From NCBI GenBank assembly GCA_021324795.1, contig JAJPIK010000050.1:1-64000 (forward strand): a stretch of 64,000 bases of DNA, read 5' to 3'. This DNA comes from Chloroflexota bacterium (lineage in GTDB: Bacteria; Chloroflexota; UBA6077; FW602-bin22; CADDYW01). Below the pieces are notes generated by a model. The model had not been told where the DNA came from. It ran no database searches and saw only the letters and a list, made by a program, of their open reading frames with translations. Within the stretch, counting starts at the first letter, position 1, and every line of letters begins with the position of its first letter. Below, in pieces: positions 46,910-56,073 of this stretch. A program made the position numbers and the translations under genes.

Positions 46910-48844
46910 CTAGCGGCTGCGGAAAGCGATGACCGCTGCCCGGTAGTTGGCGGTGTGGGCGTACTTGAATGTCCCCGCGTAGGTGCCGGTCGTCGTCACT
47001 GGCTGATCCTCGGTAAAGAGGGCGGCGGCAGTGGTGTTGTTGGCCAGACTTCGGCGTAGCGTGAAGCCGGCGCCGGCGGTAGCGGAGGTATTGGTGCTAT
47101 CCCAGTGCGTCGTCGCCGCGAAGAGCAGGTCGTTGGCCGAGGTCGTGGCCGCCGGGCCCGACGAGGCCACGGTCCCGCGACCATTAGCGTGGGCGGTCTG
47201 ATCGACAACGCTGCTCGTCGCCGCTTCGGCGTACTCGTGGATCGCGACGGTGAGGCTACCCGCGCTCTGCAGCTTCACCGTCACGGTGAAGTTGCTCCCC
47301 CCGACCACATTGGTCGCATACCAGATGCTCAAGGGCTGGGGGCCATCCGTCTCCGGCGATGGATCCCCGGTCGCCTTGGTGTAAACGTTACCGAAGTTGT
47401 CGGTGACCGCGCCAACTGTCGCCGTGTTGTTCCCGTTGTACGACGCCACGGCGACGACGACGAGGTCTCCGCTCGTCACCGCAGACGAGAACGTCACGGC
47501 CCGGCTGGCCACGTTGCTGCCGGTAGAGCTAAGGGCGCTCTGGACGTAGCGCGGCGGCGCCCCGCCCGAGATCGGGGTGTTGGTCGCGGCCTGGGTCGGC
47601 GTGCGCGTCGGAAGCGGACTGCTCGTGGAGGTCGGCTCCGTGGTCGCCGTCGGGGTCGCGTTACTGGTCGCGGATGCCGCGCGGAAGGCCACGATCGCCG
47701 CGTGATAATTCACCAACTGGGGGAAGCCAAAGGTCGCGGCGTAGGGGCTGGTGCCGGCTCCAAGGCCATCTTCGGTATAGAGGACGGTGCAACAAGAGTT
47801 GTCAGTTTCATTCTGGCGCAGGGTGAATCCCGATCCGGCCGTCGCGGTGAGATTCGCTCCGTCGGTATAGGTGGTCGCGCCAAAGAGGAGGTCATTCGCC
47901 TGGGTCGTCGCGGCCGTCGCCCCGGAGGTCGCGGTCGTGTCGGCCCCGCTCTGCTGGGCAAGCTGATCGACAACGTTGCTCGTCGCCGCCCCGCTGTATT
48001 CGTGAGCCGCCACGCTCAGGGCACCGGCATTGGCAAGGCTTGCCGTCACGGTAAAATTGCTCCCCCCGACCACATTGGCTGCATACCAGATGCTCAAAGG
48101 CTGGCTCGAGCCGGTGGCCGGCGACGGCTCGTCCAGAGCCTTCGTGTAGGTGTTCCCGAAATTATCGGTGATGCTACTCACTGTCGCGTTGTTGCTTCCG
48201 TTCCACGAGGAGATGGCGACGACGACGAGGTCGCCACTGGCGACCGCACCGGGGAAGGTCACACTCTGACTGCTGACCATATTCCCGGTGTAGCCGAGGA
48301 CGCTCTGGACGTAGCGGATAGTGGCTGTCCCAGCGGTCGGCGTGGCGGTCAGCACGGCCCGCGGGGTTGCCGTGGAGGTCGGGGAGGCGCTTGGGATGCG
48401 CGTGGCGGTCACGGTGAGCGAGCTCGGAATCGGTGTCACGGTGGCCGTCGGGGTCGGCAAGGCCGGGGTCGGCGAGCCAGGATAGTCGTAGCCGACGATC
48501 TGCGAGCTGAACGGCTGGTTACCGTAGAGATTCAGCGTCCCGTTGAAAGGCTCGGGAATCTGAGCCATATTGCTGACATGGTAGGTAGTCGTGGCCCCCG
48601 GACCGATCTGGTCCCAGAAGCTGTAGGTGAAGCCGGAGTTGTCCGTGAAGACGTGCTCTACATTCAGGACCGCCGAACTGGAATTGCTGACCGTGTAGAT
48701 CGACATCGCACCAGGGCCAGGGGTGGGCAACGCAAGGGTGGCCGCCCGCGCTACCGTCGGGTGGCCTGGTGCCAGTCCCACGATAATCAGAACCAGGCCC
48801 GCCAGGGCAATGACGAACCCCCATCGCAATGAGCTTGTCCTCAC
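46910..48844 (-). CDS. Secreted protein with two homologous beta domains and Thr/Pro linkers
   Basis: About 644 residues from the GTG at 48844, placed after gaggaggg; a frame 13 codons longer from 48883 is possible. A signal peptide precedes a small domain (MSIYTVSNSSSAVLNVEHVF). Then come a Thr/Pro/Ser-rich linker, a domain of about 220 residues (RYVQSVLGYTG, SITDNFGNTYTK, LSIWYAANVVGG), a second Thr/Pro linker and a second copy of the same domain. The domain resembles repeats of adhesin or S-layer-like extracellular proteins. No catalytic motif seen. Confidence 0.78.
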   Translation of the reverse strand: MRTSSLRWGFVIALAGLVLIIVGLAPGHPTVARAATLALPTPGPGAMSIYTVSNSSSAVLNVEHVFTDNSGFTYSFWDQIGPGATTTYHVSNMAQIPEPFNGTLNLYGNQPFSSQIVGYDYPGSPTPALPTPTATVTPIPSSLTVTATRIPSASPTSTATPRAVLTATPTAGTATIRYVQSVLGYTGNMVSSQSVTFPGAVASGDLVVVAISSWNGSNNATVSSITDNFGNTYTKALDEPSPATGSSQPLSIWYAANVVGGSNFTVTASLANAGALSVAAHEYSGAATSNVVDQLAQQSGADTTATSGATAATTQANDLLFGATTYTDGANLTATAGSGFTLRQNETDNSCCTVLYTEDGLGAGTSPYAATFGFPQLVNYHAAIVAFRAASATSNATPTATTEPTSTSSPLPTRTPTQAATNTPISGGAPPRYVQSALSSTGSNVASRAVTFSSAVTSGDLVVVAVASYNGNNTATVGAVTDNFGNVYTKATGDPSPETDGPQPLSIWYATNVVGGSNFTVTVKLQSAGSLTVAIHEYAEAATSSVVDQTAHANGRGTVASSGPAATTSANDLLFAATTHWDSTNTSATAGAGFTLRRSLANNTTAAALFTEDQPVTTTGTYAGTFKYAHTANYRAAVIAFRSR

Positions 48845-49340
48845 GATCTCCCAATCCCTCCTCGGCCACACGCGCTCGACCATCGGCGCGAACGGGCCCT
48901 TTGAGATAGAAAGACTACAGGATCAAGACAAAGGGAACAATGGTCTCTTCGATTCAACTAGGACAGGCTAGAATATTCACCTGATTGATCCAGCCAGGAT
49001 TGGCTAGGACACCTCTAACCAGGACGCCCAAGGGCACGTCTGATCGCATCGTCACGCGCCCTGCCTTCTTGTGAGGCGAGAAACCAATCACGACCTGAAA
49101 ACCGGCGACGGATCCTGATTAAGTGGTCCAGCCGCCTGGCATGGACTTGGCGAAGGCACCACTTAGCCTTGAACAGCGGCCTCTTTATTTTATGCCGCGA
49201 TTGTTGACACAGAATTCACCCGGTGATATAACGATGATAACTTCATGCTGTTCATCATTCGTTAGTTCGACTGTTTGCCTCCCGGTCACAGCCAAGGTAT
49301 CACCGGAGTGGTTTAAAGCTTGAGATACGGTGAAGCAACG
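48845..49340. other. Divergent upstream region
   Basis: About 500 bp between the minus-strand secreted protein and the plus-strand ABC operon. No gene, RNA or strong repeat is supported; it must hold both promoters, but no clear sigma-70 boxes stand out. Confidence 0.4.
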
Positions 49341-50276
49341 ATGGCAACTATCCCCCTGGCAAAACGGACGACGAGCGTTCGTGCCCATCGCGTCGGCAAT
49401 CGTGATTGGCAGCTTGGCTACCTCCTGATTCTTCCCGCAGCCCTGGTCATTGTTGGCTTGATCGCCTACCCCTTTCTGTACTCCATCTGGATGAGCCTGC
49501 AAATCATTCATGTCGGCGGCGCGGGAAAGTTTGTCTGGTTTCAAAACTATGGCAACCTGCTGGCCGGCGCGTTTGCCGCGCGCTTTTGGAACAGTGTGCT
49601 CGTTACCGTTGAGTACACGGCCTCAGCCGAGATTGGCAAGTTTTTGATCGGGGTCGTCACCGCGCTGATCCTGCACAACAGCCTGCGAGCGCGCGGCCTC
49701 TTCCGAACCTTGTTGTTCATTCCCTGGGCCGTGCCCGCCGTGGTCAGCGCCTATACCTGGCGCTGGATGTTCGACGACCGGCTTGGTCTCTGGAACAGCC
49801 TGCTCACTGACGTCGGGCTGATTCACGCGCCGATTCTCTTTCTTTCGAACATTAACCTGGCACTCTGGAGCGTGGTCGCGGCAACGATCTGGCAGGGCAC
49901 TCCTTTCTGGACCATGACCTATCTCGCTGGGCTTCAGTCTATCCCCTCCGAAATCTACGAAGCCGCGCACATCGATGGTGCCGACTCCTGGCAGAGTTTC
50001 TGGCGGATCACGATGCCTAATCTGATGCCGGTGATCATCGTGACGTTTATGCTCTCGACAATCTGGACGTCGAACAATCTTCAGTACGTTTATATCCTCA
50101 CGAACGGCGGCCCGGTCAACGCGACCGAAACCTTCCCGCTCCTGGCCTATATCTTCGGCATGCGTGACTACAACCTGGGAATCGCCGCCGCGGTTCCTCT
50201 TCTTTTCTTCCCGGTGTTCGCGGTCATGATCTACTTTCTATCGGGCCGTTTGCTCCGAGAGGAGGCAGCAACGTGA
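49341..50276 (+). CDS. Sugar ABC transporter permease (MalF/UgpA type)
   Basis: 311 residues; ATG at 49341 is preferred over the TTG at 49320. Six membrane helices are visible, with the EAA loop near residues 210-230 (YEAAHIDGADSWQSFWRI). It forms the pore with the next permease, whose start overlaps its stop (GTGA). The order is permease, permease, then binding protein; no ATPase gene is present. Confidence 0.92.
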   Translation: MATIPLAKRTTSVRAHRVGNRDWQLGYLLILPAALVIVGLIAYPFLYSIWMSLQIIHVGGAGKFVWFQNYGNLLAGAFAARFWNSVLVTVEYTASAEIGKFLIGVVTALILHNSLRARGLFRTLLFIPWAVPAVVSAYTWRWMFDDRLGLWNSLLTDVGLIHAPILFLSNINLALWSVVAATIWQGTPFWTMTYLAGLQSIPSEIYEAAHIDGADSWQSFWRITMPNLMPVIIVTFMLSTIWTSNNLQYVYILTNGGPVNATETFPLLAYIFGMRDYNLGIAAAVPLLFFPVFAVMIYFLSGRLLREEAAT

Positions 50277-51154
50277 GTACCATTGCTCTGGCCCACCATC
50301 GCCCGCGCTCGCTTCGCCGCTGGCTCACGCGCAATAATCACGGCTGGCTTCTCGTGGGCTACGTCGTCCTGCTCGTTGCGGTGATCTGGACTGCGCTTCC
50401 GCTCTACTGGGTGTCGATCAGCTCGCTGAAGTCGGATGCCGATTTCTACAACCTGCAGGACGTGCTCTGGCCGTCGAGCTTCACCCTTCAGCATTTCATT
50501 GATATCGTCCGGTCGTCCTTCATGGGTAACTTACGCAATAGCCTGACCGTGGCCGTGGCGACTACGCTGGTCTCGACGGTGATTGGCTCCATGGCAGGCT
50601 ATGCGCTGGTTCGCTTGCGCTTCATCGGACGCGCTACCTTCGGCAGACTGTTGATCTTCTGTTACCTCGCCCCGGGATCGGTTCTCTTTATTCCGATCTT
50701 CGGGATGATGGTCCACCTTCATCTGACCAACTCGCTCTTCGGTCTTGGCCTCACCTACCTGACCTTCACCGTTCCCTTCTGCACCTGGCTCATGATGGGT
50801 TACATGCGGACGGTGCCGGTCGAGCTCGAAGAGGCCGCGCTCGTCGACGGCGCGAGCCGTTGGACTGCCCTCTGGCAGATCATCTTGCCCCTGACGATCC
50901 CGGCTCTCGTCGTTGTCAGTGTCTTTTCCTTCACCCTCTCTTGGAACGAGTTCCTCTATGCACTGGTCCTTGTCCAAAACCAGGATGTGATGACGGCACC
51001 GGTCGGCCTGGCTTTCTTACAAGCCGGTGACGTCTTCTACTGGGGCAAGATCATGGCGGCCGCGATCATCATGTGCTTGCCTCCGCTCCTGGTTTATCTG
51101 TTTGGTCAAAGGTGGATCGTGGCCGGCTGGACGATCGGCTCGGTCAAAGGATAA
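50273..51154 (+). CDS. Sugar ABC transporter permease (MalG/UgpE type)
   Basis: 293 residues from GTG with gagaggagg just upstream. Six helices, EAA loop ELEEAALVDGASRWTALWQ, and a typical C-terminus WTIGSVKG. Translation is coupled to the previous permease. It would import a carbohydrate delivered by the lipoprotein encoded 110 nt downstream. It is distinct in sequence from the 121-1020 permease. Confidence 0.93.
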   Translation: MSTIALAHHRPRSLRRWLTRNNHGWLLVGYVVLLVAVIWTALPLYWVSISSLKSDADFYNLQDVLWPSSFTLQHFIDIVRSSFMGNLRNSLTVAVATTLVSTVIGSMAGYALVRLRFIGRATFGRLLIFCYLAPGSVLFIPIFGMMVHLHLTNSLFGLGLTYLTFTVPFCTWLMMGYMRTVPVELEEAALVDGASRWTALWQIILPLTIPALVVVSVFSFTLSWNEFLYALVLVQNQDVMTAPVGLAFLQAGDVFYWGKIMAAAIIMCLPPLLVYLFGQRWIVAGWTIGSVKG

Positions 51155-51263
51155 GGCGCTCCTCGTGGGACGCGACCATCTGCGCCGGTCGCGTCCCTTC
51201 GCGATACTTGTTGATTCCAATGTATCTTTCCAACCTATCTTCGGAGAAAGGATAAAAGACACG

Positions 51264-52691
51264 ATGGATCGGATCACGCGACGTTCCCTGATTAGCTATC
51301 TTGGCAAGGCATCGCTAGCGGTTCCTCTCGTCGGATTGATCGCGTGCAGTAGCTCACCTGCCGCCTCGCCCACGGCTGCGCCAGCCAGCACGTCGGCAGC
51401 AGCCGCGCCGACGAGCGCATCGTCCGCACCGACGTCGGCGGCTTCGACCCCGGCTCCCCAGGCTGCCGCCGCTCCGGCGGCGAATGGGAAGACCCCTGTC
51501 GTCATCTGGTATGGGACTGACTACCTCCAGGCGACAACCGATACCCTCGCCTCGCAGCTCGCGGATTTCACAAAGAAGACCGGCATTCCGGCCAAGCTCG
51601 AAGTCAAAAGCGGCTCCTGGGGAGACCAGCTCAACGCCGCCGTCCAGGCGGGGACCGCGCCTGACGCATGGCAGTCGTACGACTACCAATGTCAGTATTG
51701 GAACGCCCAGGGCCAGGCCATGGAAATCTCCCAGTTGATCAACAAGTACAAGAATCAGCAAGGTGGCTTCTTCCCCTACGTCGAAGCGACAATCGGCAAC
51801 AATGGCAAGACGTTCGCGGTGCCGCTCGCCGTCAACACCTGGCCGTTCCACGCACGCCAGGACCTGCTCGACAAAGTCAACGGCGGTAAGTGGCCGGACA
51901 CCTGGGAGCTCCAGCAGACGGTCGGTAAGACTATTACCAGCGCCCCCAAGCTCTATGCCTATGGCTGGACCATGGGGAAGACGAACGATACGAACAACCA
52001 CTTCATTGGCACGCTCTGGACGTTCGGCGGCAAGCTCCAGAACGAGGACGGCACCTTTGGCTTGAAAGCGAATGACGACGCGGCGTTGGCGGTGTTGGAT
52101 CTCGCCAAGAAGATGTATTCCGACCTGAAGATCATTCCGCCCGCCGTCGTCCAGTGGGATGACGGCGGCAACAACAACGCCTACCAAGACGAGCAGGTCG
52201 CGTGGACGTCGAACCCGCTGAGCATTCTCGGCTGGCTCCAGCAGCACAAGCCTGACCTCGCCAAGATAACTTCCCTCTTCAACTATCCGAAAGGACCGGC
52301 GGGCTCGTTCGGTCAGGTTGACGTCTGGGGAGTAACTATCTGGAAGAATACCAAGCAACCCGATGCTATCCTCGGAGCCGCGGAGTGGTGGATCGATCCC
52401 ACCCATTACGCGGACCGGATCAGAACGCTGGCGCCGCGCTTCACGCCGATGTACCAGGGCCTGCTGGACGACAAGGTCTGGGATAACCCGATCTATCAGG
52501 GCGTGAAGGACATCGCCAAGACCGGTCGGATCATGGCCTACGCGGCCTCACCCCAGGCCGGCTACTCGACGTTTACGACGCGGTTCCTGATCGGGGAGAT
52601 GATGCAAAACCTGTTGGTGAAGAATCTTTCCTCGAAGGACGCCTATAACCAGTTCTACCAAGCAGCCAAGCAGGTCTACAGCCAATACTAA
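51264..52691 (+). CDS. Extracellular sugar-binding lipoprotein (ABC solute-binding protein)
   Basis: 475 residues; the ATG at 51264 gives a Tat/Sec-like signal (DRITRRSLISYLGKA) with lipobox LIAC (acylated C28). A Ser/Ala/Pro/Thr-rich linker (about 29-75) is followed by a type 1 binding domain of the MalE/UgpB class (VVIWYGTDYLQAT, aromatic residues WPFHARQD, SVARP-type hinge). A longer upstream in-frame start was rejected because it overlaps the permease end. It captures a carbohydrate for the two permeases. Confidence 0.9.
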   Translation: MDRITRRSLISYLGKASLAVPLVGLIACSSSPAASPTAAPASTSAAAAPTSASSAPTSAASTPAPQAAAAPAANGKTPVVIWYGTDYLQATTDTLASQLADFTKKTGIPAKLEVKSGSWGDQLNAAVQAGTAPDAWQSYDYQCQYWNAQGQAMEISQLINKYKNQQGGFFPYVEATIGNNGKTFAVPLAVNTWPFHARQDLLDKVNGGKWPDTWELQQTVGKTITSAPKLYAYGWTMGKTNDTNNHFIGTLWTFGGKLQNEDGTFGLKANDDAALAVLDLAKKMYSDLKIIPPAVVQWDDGGNNNAYQDEQVAWTSNPLSILGWLQQHKPDLAKITSLFNYPKGPAGSFGQVDVWGVTIWKNTKQPDAILGAAEWWIDPTHYADRIRTLAPRFTPMYQGLLDDKVWDNPIYQGVKDIAKTGRIMAYAASPQAGYSTFTTRFLIGEMMQNLLVKNLSSKDAYNQFYQAAKQVYSQY

Positions 52692-52840
52692 GTCCATTGC
52701 TTTTTCTGGCCCGCTTCGCCTGCATGGCGGGCCGATTATCCTGACAGACGGAGAGGCTAACCCCCAGCTCGGCCCCGCGCGCGGGAGGGAGTTAGGGATG
52801 AGCCTCTCCAGCGTCCCGCCCAATCAGACCGCCCCCTGCT

Positions 52841-54037
52841 CTACGCGCGGCGCAAGGTCAGCACAGTCTCCGTCCGCATCCTCTTTCGAAGATCATTGGG
52901 CGAGAACTGCCCTGGGGGGGGAAGGTATCGTCGGTTGGGAGGCAACGCACGCTCCGTATTGCTCAACAGCACAAAACCCGCTCGCTCGGCGATGTAAGTA
53001 AGGAGTTCCGCGTTTCGGATGAAAACACCGCGGAGGCAGGAATTGCCGACGACGAAGACGACCCGACCACCGGGACGAACGACCCGGTGAATCTCCTCGA
53101 CCAGAGCGTGAAGATCGAGCACGTAACGCTTGACCATACCGCGTTCGGCCGAAGGGAGTCCGTCGAGAGACCCCAGGGGCTGACTGAGCTCATCGGCCAA
53201 AGACCAACTTGCATGCGCCGCCAGACCACACTCGGTCCCAATGCTCTGGGAGCGAAGATTTCGGAGCTCGTGGATCCGGTAGCCGAGCCAGACCAATGAC
53301 AACCGGTGGCCGCGCAGGTAATCGATCGCGTTGAGATAGGGTGGCGAGGTTACTACCGCGTCCACCGATTCCGACGGCAGACTTGCCAGGGAGCGGGCAT
53401 CGCCTTGGCTTACCCTTACTCGACCGGGCGGCGGCTGAGTCTCGAGACGCTCGGCCAGCCGTCCAACTGACCGGGCGAACCCCGGAAAGACCGGAAAGTC
53501 ATTGCCCGTGCGAACGCGATGCGGGCGACTATGTGACACGTCGCGAGCGAGCGACGCGCCGTGGTCCTTCGTGATGATGATCCGGCTCAAGGCAATGCGC
53601 AAGGCATCCCCCGTCGCTCCCCCGACGCCGCGAAGAGCAGCCGCCAGACGCCGCAGATCGCTCCGCTGGGGCTCGGCGAACCAGTAGTCGACGTACGCGC
53701 GCGTATCCGGGTCGTCATCAAGCCAGGGGAGCCGCGCGGCGGCAACCGACATTGCCGCGGCCTCCTTCAGGAGAGCATCTGCTGCCGAGCGCAAACCCGA
53801 CGTGTCGATCGGCGTCGTCCAGACCTTAGCCATGAGCACGGCTAACGGATCCAGATCAAAGCCAATCGCCTGGCGGCCGCTCTCCGCGGCTACCCGCAGC
53901 ACCGTGCCCGAGCCACACAGTGGGTCGAGGACGCGCGCGCCACGTGGGAGAGACTCGAACTGGACAAGCGCCACCTCGGGCGCCATACGGGCCGGGAATG
54001 GATGAATCGGCGCAACTGCAGCCTGCATAGGCTGCAT
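52841..54037 (-). CDS. DNA methyltransferase, amino group (TSPPY type)
   Basis: About 398 residues. AdoMet motif I is DPLCGSGTVLRVAAE near residue 37, with an acidic motif II (IGFDLDPLA). The catalytic motif IV is VVTSPPYLNAIDYLRGH, the TSPPY variety that methylates N4-cytosine or N6-adenine. A domain insert lies between. No restriction endonuclease is adjacent, so it may be orphan, self-protective or linked to the divergent defence cassette. Start M is uncertain: ATG at 54037 or 54028 is preferred, since longer frames enter the divergent promoter region. Confidence 0.82.
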   Translation of the reverse strand: MQPMQAAVAPIHPFPARMAPEVALVQFESLPRGARVLDPLCGSGTVLRVAAESGRQAIGFDLDPLAVLMAKVWTTPIDTSGLRSAADALLKEAAAMSVAAARLPWLDDDPDTRAYVDYWFAEPQRSDLRRLAAALRGVGGATGDALRIALSRIIITKDHGASLARDVSHSRPHRVRTGNDFPVFPGFARSVGRLAERLETQPPPGRVRVSQGDARSLASLPSESVDAVVTSPPYLNAIDYLRGHRLSLVWLGYRIHELRNLRSQSIGTECGLAAHASWSLADELSQPLGSLDGLPSAERGMVKRYVLDLHALVEEIHRVVRPGGRVVFVVGNSCLRGVFIRNAELLTYIAERAGFVLLSNTERALPPNRRYLPPPGQFSPNDLRKRMRTETVLTLRRA

Positions 54038-54071
54038 TCTATGCGTTTGGTCGTTGGCTTTGCAAGTCGGC

Positions 54072-54100
54072 TTGACAGCCGGCAAACTCATGATTACCAT
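54072..54100 (+). promoter_or_regulatory. Promoter of the sigma-like/HTH/peptidase cassette
   Basis: TTGACA (perfect -35), 17-nt spacer and TACCAT (54095-54100) sit 66 nt before the sigma-like gene. This is the best-matching sigma-70-type promoter seen in the window. Confidence 0.65.
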
Positions 54101-54165
54101 AAGAGACATTCGATAGAGAAAGCCCCTATCCGAGCAACACAACATTTAATCGGCAGGGCAGTCAA

Positions 54166-54822
54166 ATGATCACGCAACGGGTCGGAGAGCCGGAGCCGTC
54201 GGCAGAGCAAGCGCTGTGGAACCGTCTGCGCAACGGCGATCCGACCGCACCGACGGACCTGGCGACGACCTACCTCGATCCCCTGGCCGACTGGCTGACG
54301 AAGCGGTATCCACGCGTCGATCCCCATCTGTGCGAGTCCGCCGCGGTGGATGCGCTCATGGCGCTGATCAAGAATCCCGCGAGCTATATCCCGGCCCGCG
54401 GCGCATTGTGGCCCTACCTGCGCATGTCGGCAGAAGGCGACCTCAAAAATCACCGGCAAACCGAGAAGAAGCACACCGTGCTCCGGACCAACCTGGAGGT
54501 TGTCGAGCTTTCGCCCCGGCTGCGGAAGTATCTACAGGACGACCGCCAGGACCCGGCTCGCATCGCCGAGCTGCGAGAAGAGGTTTTCGAGGCAGTGAAG
54601 CGGCGAGCCGTGCCGCGAGAGGTCATCAAAGACCTGAGCCCGGCCGAGGCCAAAGGGCTCTGCCTGATCTTAGCCGGCGAACGGCGAACCAGTGTCTACG
54701 CGCGGGCTCTCGGGATCGAGAACGACCCGATTGAGACGCAACGACGGGAGGTCAAACGGATGAAAGATCGATTACTGAAGCGGCTCGAGCGCAATTCGCC
54801 GAAGCCAATCAGCACGGAGTAA
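54166..54822 (+). CDS. Sigma-70-like regulator (degenerate region 2/4)
   Basis: 218 residues with a sigma-like helical N-domain (ALWNRLRNGDPTAPTDLATTY, then CESAAVDALMALIKNP, which matches the region 2 core) and a C-terminal HTH-like region (SVYARALGIENDPIETQRREVKRMKDRLLKRL). The linker is rich in Arg and Glu. It is shorter and more divergent than ECF factors. It begins a three-gene operon with an HTH protein and an ImmA/IrrE-type peptidase. Likely regulatory; function as a true sigma factor is unproven. Confidence 0.7.
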   Translation: MITQRVGEPEPSAEQALWNRLRNGDPTAPTDLATTYLDPLADWLTKRYPRVDPHLCESAAVDALMALIKNPASYIPARGALWPYLRMSAEGDLKNHRQTEKKHTVLRTNLEVVELSPRLRKYLQDDRQDPARIAELREEVFEAVKRRAVPREVIKDLSPAEAKGLCLILAGERRTSVYARALGIENDPIETQRREVKRMKDRLLKRLERNSPKPISTE

Positions 54823-54828
54823 GCAAGA

Positions 54829-55215
54829 GTGACGAGCAAGCGGATCGCCGCGATGGCGCAACGGGTCGCCGCGGATCCCTATTTCCTTGGCTGGATCCTG
54901 GGTGAGTACACGCGCAGTGAAGGACTCACCGAGGAAGAGCTCGCGGTCAAGCTCGGCTGCTCCCGCGAAACGCTCCTGCTCCTTGCCCTTTGCCGGCGGC
55001 CCCGTTCGACTCCGTCCGAATTCCGAGCGGACGTGGAGCAGATTGCCAATCGATTCGGTGTTGATGCCGCCACGCTCGCACAGCTTGTCCGCTGGGGCGA
55101 GGTGGTCGCGCGCTTACGAGCCGGGGCCGCGGGAGACCACGGCTCCTTGATCGCCGCGCGCGACCGTGACCTGCCTCGGGACAGACCGACGAATCCAGCC
55201 CGGCCAGGGGAGTAG
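54829..55215 (+). CDS. Small HTH protein (Xre-like)
   Basis: 128 residues from GTG. Residues 30-60 form an HTH (EGLTEEELAVKLGCSRETLLLL). A second helical part (EQIANRFGVDAATLAQLVRW) looks like another helical DNA-contact or dimer unit. The C-terminus is charged and disordered. It sits between a sigma-like gene and an ImmA-type peptidase gene, three bases before the latter. In ImmR/ImmA systems the HTH repressor is the target of the peptidase; that model is applied here by analogy. Confidence 0.65.
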   Translation: MTSKRIAAMAQRVAADPYFLGWILGEYTRSEGLTEEELAVKLGCSRETLLLLALCRRPRSTPSEFRADVEQIANRFGVDAATLAQLVRWGEVVARLRAGAAGDHGSLIAARDRDLPRDRPTNPARPGE

Positions 55216-55218
55216 CCA

Positions 55219-55956
55219 GTGAGCGCATCTCTGTGGGTGATCGAGACTGCCGAGCGGTTCTGGGAAGCAGCCGGGGAAGAAGAGCCTTTTCCCCGGGACC
55301 TGCGGAGAGCGGTCGCCTACGCTTTACCGCTTACCGTCGTCACGCTCCCGAGACTGCGGGTGCACGCGGTCGATGCGTGGCTTCGCCGACGTGCAATTCA
55401 CGGTTCGCCGAACCTTGCCGACCGAGCCCTCCACGCGTGTCTGGTCGCTCGTTCTGGCCACGGGATCATTTTCATCGACGGGACGGATAGCAAGGCGGAA
55501 CAGCGCTTCTCGCTTGCCCACGAGCTGGCGCACTTCCTTCGTGATTACCTCCAACCGCGTCGCCTGGTAGCCGAGCACCTCGGCGAAGCAGCCTTAGAGG
55601 TGCTCGACGGGCAACGACCGCCGCGACCGGAAGAGCAGATTCACGCTCTCCTGTCGCATACCCGCCTTGGCTTCCACGTTCATCTGATGGCGCGGACCGA
55701 AACTGGCCTGGTCGACGACCGGGTCGTCGACCAGGCCGAGCGCGATGCCGACCTCCTCGCCTTCGAGCTTCTCGCTCCCGCCCGTTGTGTGCTCCGGGAT
55801 TCTTCGACACTAACGGACGACGATCGAGAACAGGTCCGGCAACGTCTGCAGACTCGCTTCGGATTCCCAGCCGAGCCAGCCGAGCGCTACGCACGGCTTC
55901 TCGTTCCTGAACGCCAGGTCGGTAGCTCGTTTCTCGAACGATTGCGACGACACTGA
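55219..55956 (+). CDS. ImmA/IrrE-type metallopeptidase
   Basis: 245 residues. The zinc motif HELAHF is at H101-E102-x2-H105 with a downstream Glu-rich helix (DQAERDADLLAFELLAP) that supplies the third ligand, as in ImmA, IrrE/PprI and phage ImmA-like proteins. These cleave cognate HTH repressors after a stress or mobile-element signal. It is the third gene of the sigma-like/HTH cassette. The N-terminal about 80 residues are not recognised. Confidence 0.82.
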   Translation: MSASLWVIETAERFWEAAGEEEPFPRDLRRAVAYALPLTVVTLPRLRVHAVDAWLRRRAIHGSPNLADRALHACLVARSGHGIIFIDGTDSKAEQRFSLAHELAHFLRDYLQPRRLVAEHLGEAALEVLDGQRPPRPEEQIHALLSHTRLGFHVHLMARTETGLVDDRVVDQAERDADLLAFELLAPARCVLRDSSTLTDDDREQVRQRLQTRFGFPAEPAERYARLLVPERQVGSSFLERLRRH

Positions 55957-55960
55957 AATC

Positions 55961-56003
55961 CCCTCTCCCAGGGGGAGAGGGTGAGGGCGGCCTGCCGATT
56001 TCA
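55961..56003 (+). repeat. Palindromic element, left copy flanking the NurA-like gene
   Basis: CCCTCTCCC and GGGAGAGGG form a perfect 9-bp stem with a 3-nt loop, followed by a 23-bp block at 55981-56003 that recurs exactly at 57381-57403. Confidence 0.75.
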
Positions 56004-56073
56004 CGCATGGCGTCGTAAAATTGTCGAACTTTTCCTCCCGCGTCGGAACTTATGATTGGAGGGGTAAAGCGGG

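Noticed and set aside
47105-48832. Long plus-strand open frame of 575 codons opposite the secreted repeat protein
   Set aside because: It is a GC-driven shadow of the minus-strand gene: highly Arg/Gly/Val-rich, no domain motifs, and the real gene has signal peptide, repeats and linker structure.
51354-52406. Minus-strand frame of 350 codons inside the sugar-binding lipoprotein gene
   Set aside because: Low-complexity Arg/Gly/Val composition and no start signal; the plus-strand gene has a lipobox and transporter context.
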